A DNA stretch of 64,000 nt from Roseiarcus sp963772555 (lineage in GTDB: Bacteria > Pseudomonadota > Alphaproteobacteria > Rhizobiales > Beijerinckiaceae): NCBI GenBank assembly GCA_963772555.1, contig CAVYXQ010000007.1, forward strand, positions 496,001 to 560,000, in the 5' to 3' direction. A program made the position numbers and the translations under genes. Shown in pieces: positions 22,301 to 32,800 of the stretch (positions are counted from its first letter, which is position 1; each line of letters begins with the position of its first letter). The notes below the pieces were generated by a model, which saw only the letters and a program-made list of their open reading frames with translations, did not search any database and was not told the DNA's origin.

Positions 22301-23799
22301 TGTCCGGTTCCTGGATCCTCTCCGGACTCTTGGTCCTGCCGCTGATCGGCGCGCTTTTCATTCTCGTGTTGCGGGGCGAGACGGAGGCGACGAAGCGCAA
22401 CGCGCGCTGGATCGCGCTCTTCGCCACTTTGATCACGTTCGCGTTGAGCCTCGCCGCCTGGGGACGGTTCGATCCCTCCGTGCCGGGGTTCCAGCTCATC
22501 GAGGAGCACGACTGGTTCTCCCATGTCATTCTCTACAAGCTCGGCGTTGACGGCGTATCGATGCCATTCGTGCTGCTGACGACGTTCCTCATGCCGATCA
22601 GCATCGCGGCGTCCTGGACGGTCGAGAACCGGGTGAAGGAATACATGGTCGCCTTCCTCGTTCTGGAGACGCTGATGATCGGCGTCTTCGTCTCTCTCGA
22701 TCTCTTGCTGTTTTATCTGTTCTTCGAAGGCGGCCTGATCCCGATGTTCCTGATCATTGGCATCTGGGGTCACAAGAACCGCGTCTATGCGGCGTTCAAG
22801 TTCTTTCTCTACACGCTGACTGGCTCGCTGCTGATGCTGCTCGCCATCATGGCGATGTACTGGACCGCCGGCACGACCGATATCACCGTCCTGCTCAAGA
22901 CGGCGTTTGCCCCGAAGATGCAGACCTGGCTGTGGTTGGGGTTCTTCGCATCGTTCGCGGTGAAGTTGCCGATGTGGCCGGTGCACACCTGGCTGCCGGA
23001 CGCGCATGTCGAAGCGCCGACCGCGGGCTCCGTCATCCTGGCGGCGATCCTCCTCAAGATGGGCGGCTACGGCTTCATCCGCTTTTCGCTGCCGATGTTT
23101 CCCGACGCCTCGGTCTATTTCACCCCGCTGATCTACGCCTTGTCGATCATTGCGATCATTTACACCTCGCTGGTGGCGCTGGCGCAGGAGAACATGAAGA
23201 AGCTGATCGCCTATTCGTCGGTCGCCCATATGGGCTTCGTCACGATGGGCATCTTCGCCGCCAACACGCAAGGCGTGCAGGGCGCGGTCTACCAGATGGT
23301 GAGCCACGGTCTCGTCTCGGGCGCGCTGTTCCTCTGCGTCGGGGTCGTCTACGATCGCACCCACACCCTCGAAATCGCCGATTACGGCGGCCTCGTGCAG
23401 CGCATGCCACTCTATGCGGTGGCTTTCATGGTGTTCACGCTCGCCAATGTCGGCCTGCCTGGCACATCAGGCTTCATCGGCGAGTTCCTGACCCTGATCG
23501 GCGCGTTCCAGTCCAACACCTGGGTTGCTTTCTTCGCCTCCTTCGGCCTGATCCTGTCGGCAGCCTACGCGCTCTATCTGTACCGCCGCGTGATTTTCGG
23601 CGTGATCGAGAAAGCGAACCTCAGAAGCATCGTCGACATCGGGCCGCGCGAGATCGCAACGTTGCTGCCGCTCGGGCTCCTGACCATCTACTACGGCGTG
23701 CATCCGCAACCCATCATCGACGCGAGCGCCGCGTCGATCGACTCGATCCTGAAGGGGTTCGAGCATGCGGTCACCGTGACGAAATCCGCCGGATTATGA
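22300..23799 (+). CDS. nuoM: NADH-quinone oxidoreductase subunit M
   Basis: An antiporter-like membrane subunit (ND4) of 499 residues with about 14 helices. Conserved features are FFEGGLIPMFLIIGIWG (with the key Glu), KLPMWPVHTWLPDAHVEAPT and the Lys-containing helices. The ATG at 22300 overlaps the nuoL stop (TGATG). No break is visible inside the gene. Confidence 0.97.
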
Positions 23800-23846
23800 G
23801 GCCGGTTGCCGCCATTCAACGCCATTCTTGAGGACGAGTGTTTTCG

Positions 23847-25280
23847 ATGCACGAGACGGCCCTCTCTCTCCCGGTTTTCCTGCCCGAAGCGGTCCTTGCC
23901 CTCGGCACGCTGGCGCTCGTTCTTTACGGAGCGCTGCGCGGCGAGCGGGCCTATAATCTCGTCACCGAAATCTCCGTGGCGCTGCTCGGCATCGTCTTCA
24001 TCCTGCTCGTCGCCAAGAACCGGCCGATGGGCCTCACCTTCTACGGCTCCTTCGCCGACGACGCCTTTACCCGCTTCATGAGCGCCCTCGCCATCGTCGG
24101 CTCCCTGGTGACGCTGCTCCTGTCGCTCGAGTTCATGCGCAAGGAGCGGATCGCCGGCTTCGAGTTTCCCGTGCTCATCCTCTTGTCCACGCTAGGCATG
24201 CTGATGCTGATCTCGGCCAACGACTTCATCGCGCTCTATCTCGGCCTTGAGCTGATGAGTCTTGCGCTCTACGTCATCGCCGCCTATCGCCGCGCCGATC
24301 TCAAGGCGACAGAGGCCGGCCTCAAATATTTTGTCCTCGGGGCGCTGTCCTCCGGCATGCTGCTCTATGGCGCATCGCTGATCTACGGCTATTCCGGCTC
24401 GGTCTCCTTCAGCGACGTCGCCGCCGCGGTGCATGACCATACCCGGATCGGCGTGCTGTTCGGCGTCGTCTTTGTCCTGGCAGGTCTGGCGTTCAAGATT
24501 TCCGCGGTGCCGTTCCACATGTGGACGCCCGACGTCTACGAGGGCGCGCCGACGCCGGTGACGACCTTCTTCGCCTCGGCCCCGAAGATCGCGGCGATGG
24601 CGATCCTCGTCCGCGTCGTCCTCACCGCCTTTCCCGGCATCTCGGGCGACTGGCGGCAGATCGTCACCTTCGTGTCGATCGCTTCGATGGCGCTGGGCGC
24701 CTTCGCCGCCATCGGGCAGAGCAACTTCAAGCGGCTGATGGCCTATTCGTCGATCGGCCACATGGGCTTCGCCCTCGTCGGGCTCGCCGCGGGCACGGTC
24801 GAGGGGGCGCAGAGCGTCATCGTCTACATGTCGATCTATGTCGTGATGACGCTCGGGACCTTCGCGGCCATTCTCTCGATGCGGCGCGGCGGCAGGGCGG
24901 TTGAGACGATCAGCGATCTGGCCGGGCTGGCGAGGACCGATTCGACGATGGCCTTCTTTCTCGCCACGATGATGTTCTCGCTCGCCGGCATCCCGCCGCT
25001 CGCCGGCTTCTTCGCCAAGTTCTACGTCTTCGCCGCCGCCATCAAGGCGGGTCTCTACGGCCTCTCGGTCATCGGCGTGCTGGCGAGCGCGGTCGCCGCC
25101 TATTACTATCTACGCATCGTCAAGCTCATGTATTTCGACGAACCAGCCAAGGCTTTCGACCCGGCGGGGCCGGTCGCCCGTGGCGTGCTGGCGGTCTCGG
25201 CGGTGCTGATCATCGTTTTCGTTTTCGCCCCTTCGCTGCTGACGGACGCAGCGATGGCCGCGGCGCAATCGCTGTTTTGA
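23847..25280 (+). CDS. nuoN: NADH-quinone oxidoreductase subunit N
   Basis: The third antiporter-like subunit (ND2), 477 residues. Motifs are LGLELMSLALYVIAAYRR, FKISAVPFHMWTPDVYEGAPTP and FSLAGIPPLAGFFAKFYVF. The ATG at 23847 is chosen (a GTG at 23838 is possible). It closes the nuo operon and its stop overlaps the start of birA. Confidence 0.97.
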   Translation: MHETALSLPVFLPEAVLALGTLALVLYGALRGERAYNLVTEISVALLGIVFILLVAKNRPMGLTFYGSFADDAFTRFMSALAIVGSLVTLLLSLEFMRKERIAGFEFPVLILLSTLGMLMLISANDFIALYLGLELMSLALYVIAAYRRADLKATEAGLKYFVLGALSSGMLLYGASLIYGYSGSVSFSDVAAAVHDHTRIGVLFGVVFVLAGLAFKISAVPFHMWTPDVYEGAPTPVTTFFASAPKIAAMAILVRVVLTAFPGISGDWRQIVTFVSIASMALGAFAAIGQSNFKRLMAYSSIGHMGFALVGLAAGTVEGAQSVIVYMSIYVVMTLGTFAAILSMRRGGRAVETISDLAGLARTDSTMAFFLATMMFSLAGIPPLAGFFAKFYVFAAAIKAGLYGLSVIGVLASAVAAYYYLRIVKLMYFDEPAKAFDPAGPVARGVLAVSAVLIIVFVFAPSLLTDAAMAAAQSLF

Positions 25281-26095
25281 ACGCGCCCGAAGCGCGGGAG
25301 GGCGCAGGTTCCGGCTGGCGGGTCGTTCGCTACGACGCGATCGATTCGACCAACGAGGAAGGCCGCCGGCGGGCGCTGGCCGGGGAATCCGGGTTCCTGT
25401 GGATTGTCGCCGGCGAACAGCGCGCCGGGCGCGGGCGACGCGGCCGCAACTGGGTCTCGCCGCGCGGTAATCTCTACGCCAGCGCGCTTCTGATCGATCC
25501 TTGCCGGCACGCGCTCGCCCCGCAGCTCGGCTTTGTCGCCGGCGTCGCGCTGGCCGAGGCCGCCGAGGACGTCGGCGCGAGTGAAGGCCGCCTCAAGTGG
25601 CCGAACGATCTCCTCCTCGACGGACGCAAATGTGCCGGCCTTCTGGTCGAGGGCGTGGCGCTGCCTGAGGGACGCCTCGCCTGCGTGGTCGGCGTTGGCG
25701 TCAATTGCGCGAGCGCGCCCGAAGACGTCGGTTGTCCGGCCGCCATTCTTGCAGATCGCGACGGCCGTGCGGTGACCGCGGACGAACTGCTGCCGCGCCT
25801 GATCGCGCGGTTCGAGGAAACCTTGACCCGATGGCGATCGGGCGCGGCGTTCGCCGAGATTCGCTCGGCCTGGCTCGACCGCGCCGCCGGTCTCGGCGAA
25901 CCCATCCGGGTCGCCGGCGCGCGCGGAACGCGCGAGGGAACCTTCGCCGGGCTTGACGCAGATGGCCGTTTGCTGTTTCGCGGAGAGCGCGGGATCGAAA
26001 CAATCGAGGCCGCTGACCTCTGGATATTGCCGGCATCGGATGACTTGCCCGTGGCGGTCGAGTCCGCTCCGCTCGCGCCGGGAAGGCCTGACTGA
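25277..26095 (+). CDS. birA: Biotin-[acetyl-CoA-carboxylase] ligase
   Basis: Attaches biotin to carboxylase carrier domains. The protein of 272 residues has the catalytic-loop motif GRGRRGRNWVSPRGNLYAS and KWPNDLLLDGRKCAGLLVEG, followed by the small C-terminal domain. There is no N-terminal helix-turn-helix, so it is a monofunctional ligase and not a repressor. It starts at TTG 25277, overlapping the nuoN stop by four bases (TTGA). The order nuoN-birA-RNase J is conserved in rhizobial relatives. Confidence 0.92.
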   Translation: MNAPEAREGAGSGWRVVRYDAIDSTNEEGRRRALAGESGFLWIVAGEQRAGRGRRGRNWVSPRGNLYASALLIDPCRHALAPQLGFVAGVALAEAAEDVGASEGRLKWPNDLLLDGRKCAGLLVEGVALPEGRLACVVGVGVNCASAPEDVGCPAAILADRDGRAVTADELLPRLIARFEETLTRWRSGAAFAEIRSAWLDRAAGLGEPIRVAGARGTREGTFAGLDADGRLLFRGERGIETIEAADLWILPASDDLPVAVESAPLAPGRPD

Positions 26096-27763
26096 ATGAC
26101 CGACGACAATGAGTTCGTGTTCGCGGCCCTCGGCGGCCTCGGCGAAATCGGCATGAACTGCGCGCTTTACGGCTACGGTCCGCCGAAAGCCCGCAAGTGG
26201 CTGATGGTCGATCTCGGCGTCGCCTTCGCCGGCGAGGAATTCCCGGGCGTCGACCTCATCATGCCCGACGTCGGTTTCGCCGAGAAGGTGAAGAAGGACC
26301 TGGTCGGCATCGTCATCACCCATGCGCACGAAGACCACATCGGCGCGCTCGCCGAACTCTGGCCGGCGCTGGGCGCGCCCGTCTACGCGTCCAACTTCGC
26401 GGTGGGTCTGGCGGAGGCGCGCCGCCTTGGCGAGCCCGGCGCGCCGAAAATTCCCCTTCGCGTCGTCCAACCCGGCGAACGTATCGCGATCGACCCGTTC
26501 GATGTCGAGTTCGTGCCCGTCGCTCACTCGATTCCGGAAAGCACGGCGCTCGCGATCCGCACCCCCATCGGTCTTGTCGTCCACAGCGGCGACTGGAAGA
26601 TCGATGCGACGCCAACGATCGGACGCCCGACCGACGAAGCCCGTTTCAGGGCGCTTGGCGACGAGGGCGTGCTGGGGCTCGTCTGCGACTCGACCAACGT
26701 GCTGCGCGAGGGCGAGAGCCCGTCCGAGGCCGACGTCGCCGCGACGCTCGCCGAGCTCATCGCCAGGGCCAAAGGCAGGGTGGTGGTGACGACATTCGCC
26801 TCCAACGTCGCTCGCCTGCGCTCCGCCGCGGAGGCGGGTCGAGCGGCGGGACGTCAGGTCTGCATTCTCGGAAAGGCGATGGAGCGGGTCATCGCGGTGG
26901 CGCGCGAATGCGGCTTGCTCGACGGCGTTCCGCCCTTCCTCGGCCCGGACACTTTTGAGCAACTCCCGCGCGACAGGATCCTGGCGCTCGCCACAGGCAG
27001 TCAGGGCGAACCGCGCGCGGCGCTCGCCCGCATGGCCGAGGACGAACATCCGGTGGCGACCTTGAGCGCCGGCGACACGGTCATCTTCTCCTCGCGCACG
27101 ATTCCCGGCAATGAGAAGGCGGTTGGCAAGCTCATCAATACGTTCGTGGCCGCCGGCGTCGAGATCATCACCGACCGCAACGCGCTCGTGCACGTTTCCG
27201 GCCATCCGCGACGGGCGGAGCTGGCGCAGATGTACGCCTGGCTCAAGCCGAAGATCGCTGTGCCGGCGCATGGCGAGGCGCTGCATTTGAGCGAGCATGC
27301 GGCCTTCGCCAAAGCCCAGCACACGCCGCAGGTGTTGCGCGCCTTCAACGGCGATATCGTTCGGTTCGCCCCAGGCGACGCGGCGACCATCGGCAAGATC
27401 GCGCTGGGCAAGCGGTTGAAGGACGGCGAGATCCTTCTCCCGGCCGATCAGGACTGCGTCGCCCAGCGGCGCCGGCTTTCCTTCGCCGGCGTCGTCTCGA
27501 TCGCCGTCGCGCTGACGCCGCAAGGCGAAATGGCGGGCGATCCCGACGTCATGATCGCGGGCCTTCCCGAGCGGACCCGCGACGGCGCCGGCTTCGACGA
27601 GATCATCGACGCGGCGATCTTCGAATCCTTCGAAGGCCTGCCGCGCGGCAAGCGGCGCGACCCCGACGTCCTGTCGAACGCCATCGAGCGCGCCGTGCGC
27701 AATGCGGTCAACAGCGTCTGGGGCAAGAAACCCCAGGTGCATGCGCTGGTCGTCGAGGTCTAG
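26096..27763 (+). CDS. rnj: Ribonuclease J
   Basis: A metallo-beta-lactamase/beta-CASP ribonuclease of 555 residues with 5'-3' exonuclease and endonuclease activity in RNA processing. The zinc motif THAHEDHIGA (HxHxDH), later VAHSIPES and HSGDWKID, and the beta-CASP segment ending in HVSGHPRRAEL are present. It follows birA without a gap (TGA then ATG), indicating co-transcription. Confidence 0.95.
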   Translation: MTDDNEFVFAALGGLGEIGMNCALYGYGPPKARKWLMVDLGVAFAGEEFPGVDLIMPDVGFAEKVKKDLVGIVITHAHEDHIGALAELWPALGAPVYASNFAVGLAEARRLGEPGAPKIPLRVVQPGERIAIDPFDVEFVPVAHSIPESTALAIRTPIGLVVHSGDWKIDATPTIGRPTDEARFRALGDEGVLGLVCDSTNVLREGESPSEADVAATLAELIARAKGRVVVTTFASNVARLRSAAEAGRAAGRQVCILGKAMERVIAVARECGLLDGVPPFLGPDTFEQLPRDRILALATGSQGEPRAALARMAEDEHPVATLSAGDTVIFSSRTIPGNEKAVGKLINTFVAAGVEIITDRNALVHVSGHPRRAELAQMYAWLKPKIAVPAHGEALHLSEHAAFAKAQHTPQVLRAFNGDIVRFAPGDAATIGKIALGKRLKDGEILLPADQDCVAQRRRLSFAGVVSIAVALTPQGEMAGDPDVMIAGLPERTRDGAGFDEIIDAAIFESFEGLPRGKRRDPDVLSNAIERAVRNAVNSVWGKKPQVHALVVEV

Positions 27764-27798
27764 GGGGAGGGCAGCGAGTAGCCGATGGAAAGCCGGAC

Positions 27799-27877
27799 GT
27801 CCTTGCGGGGCGTGGCCGAAGCAATCATACTTGGCGGCGGCCCTACAAATGGATGCTTCGCTGCGCTCGCAATGACG
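27799..27877. repeat. REP-like palindromic repeat, copy A (degenerate)
   Basis: The left arm, with CTTGCGGGGCGTGGCCGAAG and CAATCATA, faces the right arm TGGATGCTTCGCTGCGCTCG followed by CAATGACGG. It is the same element as at 28862 and at the intron locus, with several substitutions in the left arm. It sits between RNase J and the decayed SDR gene. Confidence 0.75.
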
Positions 27878-27979
27878 GCAAAGCGCTTTCTATACGAAGC
27901 CTCGATTGTCGTTCAGAGGTGATCGCGATGGTCTTGGAAGACATTTGAAGAGAATGCTTTTGATGGGTGGAGATTTTTG

Positions 27980-28817
27980 ATGAAAGACTTGGCTGGAAAG
28001 ACCGCCTTCGTCACTGGCGCGGCATCGGGAATCGGACTTGGGATTGCGACTGCTCTCGCCCAGGCAGGCGTGAAGGTCATGCTTTGCGACATCGAGGAAG
28101 GGGCGCTCGTCCGAGCGGTCGAGGGACTGAAGCTCACCAACGCGGACGTCGATGGCGTGAGGGCGGACGTCTCGCTCAAGACCGAACTCAAAGCGGCGGC
28201 GGTGGCCACCATCGCCCGATTTCGGGAAGGTGCACGTTCTCGTCAACAATGCAGGAGTGGGAGGCGACTGGACCGATGCAGGATGGGACTGGACGCTCGG
28301 CGTCAATCTCATGGCGGTCATCTGGGGGATCGAGATTTTCGGTCCGTTGATTGAGCAGCATGGCGAGGGTGGACACATCGTCTCCACGGCTTCGATCGCG
28401 GGCTTGATCTCCCATGGCGCCACTGTCCCTTACAATGTCTCCAAATACGGCGTTGTCGCACTTTCGGAAGGATTGCGCGGCGACTTCGCTCAGCGGGGAA
28501 TTGGCGTTTCTGTGCTCTGTCCCGGATTCATCCGCACCCAGATCATGGACTCGGTGCGCAACCTGCCCGAACGTTTCGGTCGACCCCCCGCGGAGAGACT
28601 GGCCGTAATGCGGACGACGGATATATTCAAAATGATTTAAGAGCGCGTTTCGCATGGGATCGATCCGTCCTACGTCGGCGAGCTTGTGCGCGAAGGCATC
28701 GAAGACGACTGGCCGTACATTTTCACCGACGTCGAGTTCGAACCCCCGATCGAAGCCCGTTTCGCGGCGATAAAAGAGGGGTTCGACCGGATTCGCGGAC
28801 GAAAACCGCGGCAGTGA
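27980..28817 (+). pseudogene. Short-chain dehydrogenase/reductase, broken by a frameshift and a stop codon
   Basis: The N-terminus MKDLAGKTAFVTGAASGIGLG has the Rossmann TGxxxGIG motif. The frame breaks at 28220-28222, where TTT should be TT; correction gives ARFGKVHVLVNNAGVGG. NAG, the serine at STASIAG and YNVSKYG supply the SDR catalytic residues. A second lesion is TAA at 28638-28640 (ATG-ATT-TAA-GAG), where CAA would continue into ERVSHGIDPSYVGELV and a natural end at 28817 (278 residues). A substitution plus an indel favours genuine decay. The gene is flanked on both sides by REP-like repeats. Substrate unknown. Confidence 0.85.
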
Positions 28818-28861
28818 GCGCAATGACAAGGAAGCGTCGCCGAGGTCATTGGCGCCCGTCA

Positions 28862-28940
28862 CGTCATTGCGAGGCGAAGCCGAAGCAATCCATGCCCCCG
28901 AGCAGCCTCCACGGATTGCTTCGCTGCGCTCGCAATGAGG
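28862..28940. repeat. REP-like palindromic repeat, copy B
   Basis: The left arm CGTCATTGCGAGGCGAAGCC, continuing GAAGCAATCCA, is inverted relative to the right arm CGGATTGCTTCGCTGCGCTC, continuing GCAATGAGG, around about 20 bp. This is the best-preserved uninterrupted copy here. It defines the sequence CGAAGCAATCCA that is split by the introns at 34742/38667. Confidence 0.85.
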
Positions 28941-28980
28941 GCAAAACGCTCTCCATTCGCGGCCAGCGAAGGAGCGAACG

Positions 28981-29385
<405 letters not shown>

Positions 29386-29518
29386 GGCTAGAGCAGGCGG
29401 CCTCGCCGGCGGGGCTGACACTGCTCCGACACGCCGTTATAAGCCGCGAGCCCGGCGCCGCGCGAGAGATCGGAACCCGATCGGCGGCATCGGCATTTCG
29501 AGTGCGGAAAGGTCCTCC

Positions 29519-29824
29519 ATGTCCGGCTCCACGCTGAGCAGCGCCGCTCTGGATGAGCGGCGGCGGCGGATTTTGTTTCGCGCCTGGCGGCGCGGCACGC
29601 GCGAGATGGATCTGGCGATGGGCCGTTTCGCCGACGCCAATCTCCCGACGATGAGCGCAGGCGAGCTCGACGCGTTCGAGCGTCTGCTCGATGTTCCCGA
29701 CCCTGAGGCGCTTGCATGGATCATCGGCGAAGAACCGACGCCGCCAGAGTTCGACACGGCCCTCCTCGCGCGTCTGCGGCAGACGAAGCGCGAACCGTCG
29801 ACGAGAGGCGGCCAGACGCCGTGA
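29519..29824 (+). CDS. sdhE: FAD assembly factor SdhE
   Basis: A small protein of 101 residues that promotes covalent flavinylation of the succinate dehydrogenase flavoprotein. The family motif RGTREMDLAMGRFAD contains the RGxxE flavinylation element, and LLDVPDPEALAWIIG is also typical. It overlaps the GTG start of mfd by four bases (GTGA), so the two are translationally coupled. This sdhE-mfd neighbourhood is seen in many alphaproteobacteria. Confidence 0.92.
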   Translation: MSGSTLSSAALDERRRRILFRAWRRGTREMDLAMGRFADANLPTMSAGELDAFERLLDVPDPEALAWIIGEEPTPPEFDTALLARLRQTKREPSTRGGQTP

Positions 29825-32800
29825 CCCTTCTCGCGCCCGCCGCCCGTCGCCTCGCCGAGGGCGGCGCCGTCACGCTTTGCCGCGCCCCCGAAGGCTACGA
29901 CGCCTTCGTCCTCGCCGAGCTGACGAAGGCGCTCGCCAGGGAGAGCGAGACGCGCGCCGTGGCGCTCGTCTTTGTCGCCCGCGACAGCGTTCGCGCGCAG
30001 ACCTTCATCGACGCGCTCGCTTTCGCCGCGCCGGAGATCGAAGCGCTCTATCTGCCCTCGTGGGACTGCCAGCCTTACGATCGCGTCTCGCCCAACGCTG
30101 CGATTTCCGCCGAGCGCATGACGGCGCTGGCGCGGCTGGCGCGCTCGCGCGGAGCGCTCGAGCGGCCGCGCGTTCTCGTCGGCTCGATCAGCGCTCTGAC
30201 TCAACGCGTGCCGCCGCGAAAATATGTGGCCTCCGCCGCTTTTTCCGCCGCGCCCGGCAACAGCGTGCGTATGGACGATCTCGCCCTCTGGCTCGAGACC
30301 AACGGCTACCAGCGCGCCGGCACCGTGCGCGACGTCGGCGATTACGCGACGCGCGGCGGTATTCTCGATCTCTATCCGCCGGGGCTGCCGGCGCCGATCC
30401 GGCTCGACTTCTTCGGCGACACGCTGGAATCGATCCGCACCTTCGATCCCGAGACGCAGCGCAGCGTCGGGCAGTTGCGCGCTCTCGATCTCGTGCCGAT
30501 GAGCGAGGCGCAGCTCACGACCGATTCGATCCGCCGGTTCCGCCAGGCCTATGCGGCGGAATTCGGCGCGCCCACCCCTGCCGACGAACTCTATGCCACG
30601 GTCAGCGAGGGACGCCGCGCCATCGGCCTCGAGCATTGGCTGCCGCTCTTCTATGACAAGCTCGACACAGTGTTCGACTATGTCGCCGGCGCGCCCTTCG
30701 TGCTCGACGCGCGCGCCGAGGAGGCCGCCAGCCAGCGTATAGCGCTGATCGCCGACGCCTATGCCGCGCGCCGCGCCGCTTACGCACAGGATCCGGCCAG
30801 GGCCGACTACAAGCCGCTTCCCTACCAGCGCCTCTATCTCGGCGAAGAGGAGTGGAAGGAGCGTGTCGCCGCCGCGCCGCTCGCGCGGCTCACGCCGTTC
30901 GAGGCGGCACCGGGCGCGGCCGGCATCGTCGATTGCGGCGGCCGGGTCGGCCGCAATTTCGCCCCAGAGCGGCAGGAGGAGAACGCCAACGTCTTCGACG
31001 CGGCGGTCGCGCATATCCGGGCTTTGCGCCAGCGCGGGCTCAGTGTCATCGTCGCCGGCTGGACCGACGGCTCGCGCGAGCGGCTGAGCCATGTGCTCGC
31101 CGAGCATGGGCTCAAGTCCATGGAACTCGTCTCGTCCTTGCATCAGGCCAGGAACGCTCGTTCCCGCGCCCTGCCGCTTGCCGTCATCGCCCTCGAGCAG
31201 GGCTTCGAGGCGCCTGACCTCGCCATCATCGGCGAGCAGGACATCCTCGGCGACCGCCTGGTGCGTCAGTCGAAACGCCGGCGCCGCGCGCAGGACGTGC
31301 TGGCGGAAGCGAGCGCGCTCACCGCCGGCGATCTCGTCGTCCACATCGACCACGGCGTCGGACGCTTCGTCGGCCTCAAGACCATCGAAGCCGCGGGCGC
31401 GCCGCACGACTGCCTCGAGATCCACTATGCCGGCGGCGACCGGCTGTTCTTGCCGGTCGAGAATCTCGAGCTTCTGTCGCGCTACGGCTCCGAAACGGGC
31501 GAACTCGACCGGCTCGGCGGGGCCGGCTGGCAGTCGCGCAAGGCGCGGCTCAAGAAGCGCATCCGCGAGATCGCCTCCGACCTGATCCGCGTCGCCGCGG
31601 AGCGCATGACGCGCCCGGCGCCCCGCCTCACTCCGCCTGAGGGGCTCTTCGACGAGTTCTGCGCCCGCTTTCCTTATGAGGAGACGGCCGATCAGGCGAA
31701 CGCGATCGAGGCGACGCTCGACGATCTCGCTGCCGGACGGCCGATGGACCGGCTGGTCTGCGGCGACGTCGGCTTCGGCAAGACGGAGGTGGCGCTGCGC
31801 GCCGCTTTCGCCGCCGCGATCAACAGCAAGCAGACGGCGATCGTCGTGCCGACGACGCTGCTCGCCCGCCAGCATACGCGCGTCTTCCGCGAGCGCTTCG
31901 CCGGCCTGCCGGTGCGCGTCGGCCAGCTCTCGCGCATGGTGGGCGCGGCCGAGCAGCGCGAGGTGAAGAAGGGCCTCGCCGAGGGCGGCGTCGACATCGT
32001 CGTCGGCACCCACGCTGTGCTCGGCAAGGCCGTGCAGTTCAAGGATCTCGGCCTCGTCGTCGTCGACGAGGAGCAGCATTTCGGCGTCGGCCACAAGGAG
32101 CGGCTCAAGGACCTGCGCGCCGAGGTGCACATGCTGACGCTGTCGGCGACGCCAATTCCGCGCACGCTGCAGCTCGCCATGACCGGCGTCCGAGACCTCT
32201 CGATCATCGCCACGCCGCCGATCGACCGGCTCGCGGTCAGGACCTTCGTCTCGCCCTTCGACGCGCTGATCGTGCGCGAGGCGCTCATGCGCGAGCGCTA
32301 TCGCGGCGGCCAGTCGTTCTATGTCTGCCCGCGCATTGAGGATCTCGACGAGGCGGCGGCCTTCCTGCGCAAGAATGCGCCCGAGTGCAAATTCGTCGTG
32401 GCGCACGGGCAGATGGCGGCGCGCGAGCTCGAGGGCAAGATCGGCGCCTTCTACGACGGCAAGTACGACATCCTGCTCTCGACCGCGATCGTCGAGTCCG
32501 GCCTCGACATTCCGCGCGCCAACACGCTGATCGTGCACCGCGCCGACATCTTCGGCCTGGCGCAGCTCTATCAGTTGCGCGGTCGCGTCGGCCGCTCGAA
32601 GGTCCGTGCCTACGCCTATTTCACCACGCCGGCGAAGATGAAGATCACGCTGCAGGCGGAGAAGCGGCTCGCGGCGCTGCAATCGCTCGATACGCTCGGG
32701 GCCGGCTTCCAGCTCGCCAGCCACGACCTCGACTTGCGCGGCGCCGGCAACCTGCTCGGCGAGGAGCAGTCGGGCCACGTCAAGGAAGTCGGCTACGAGC

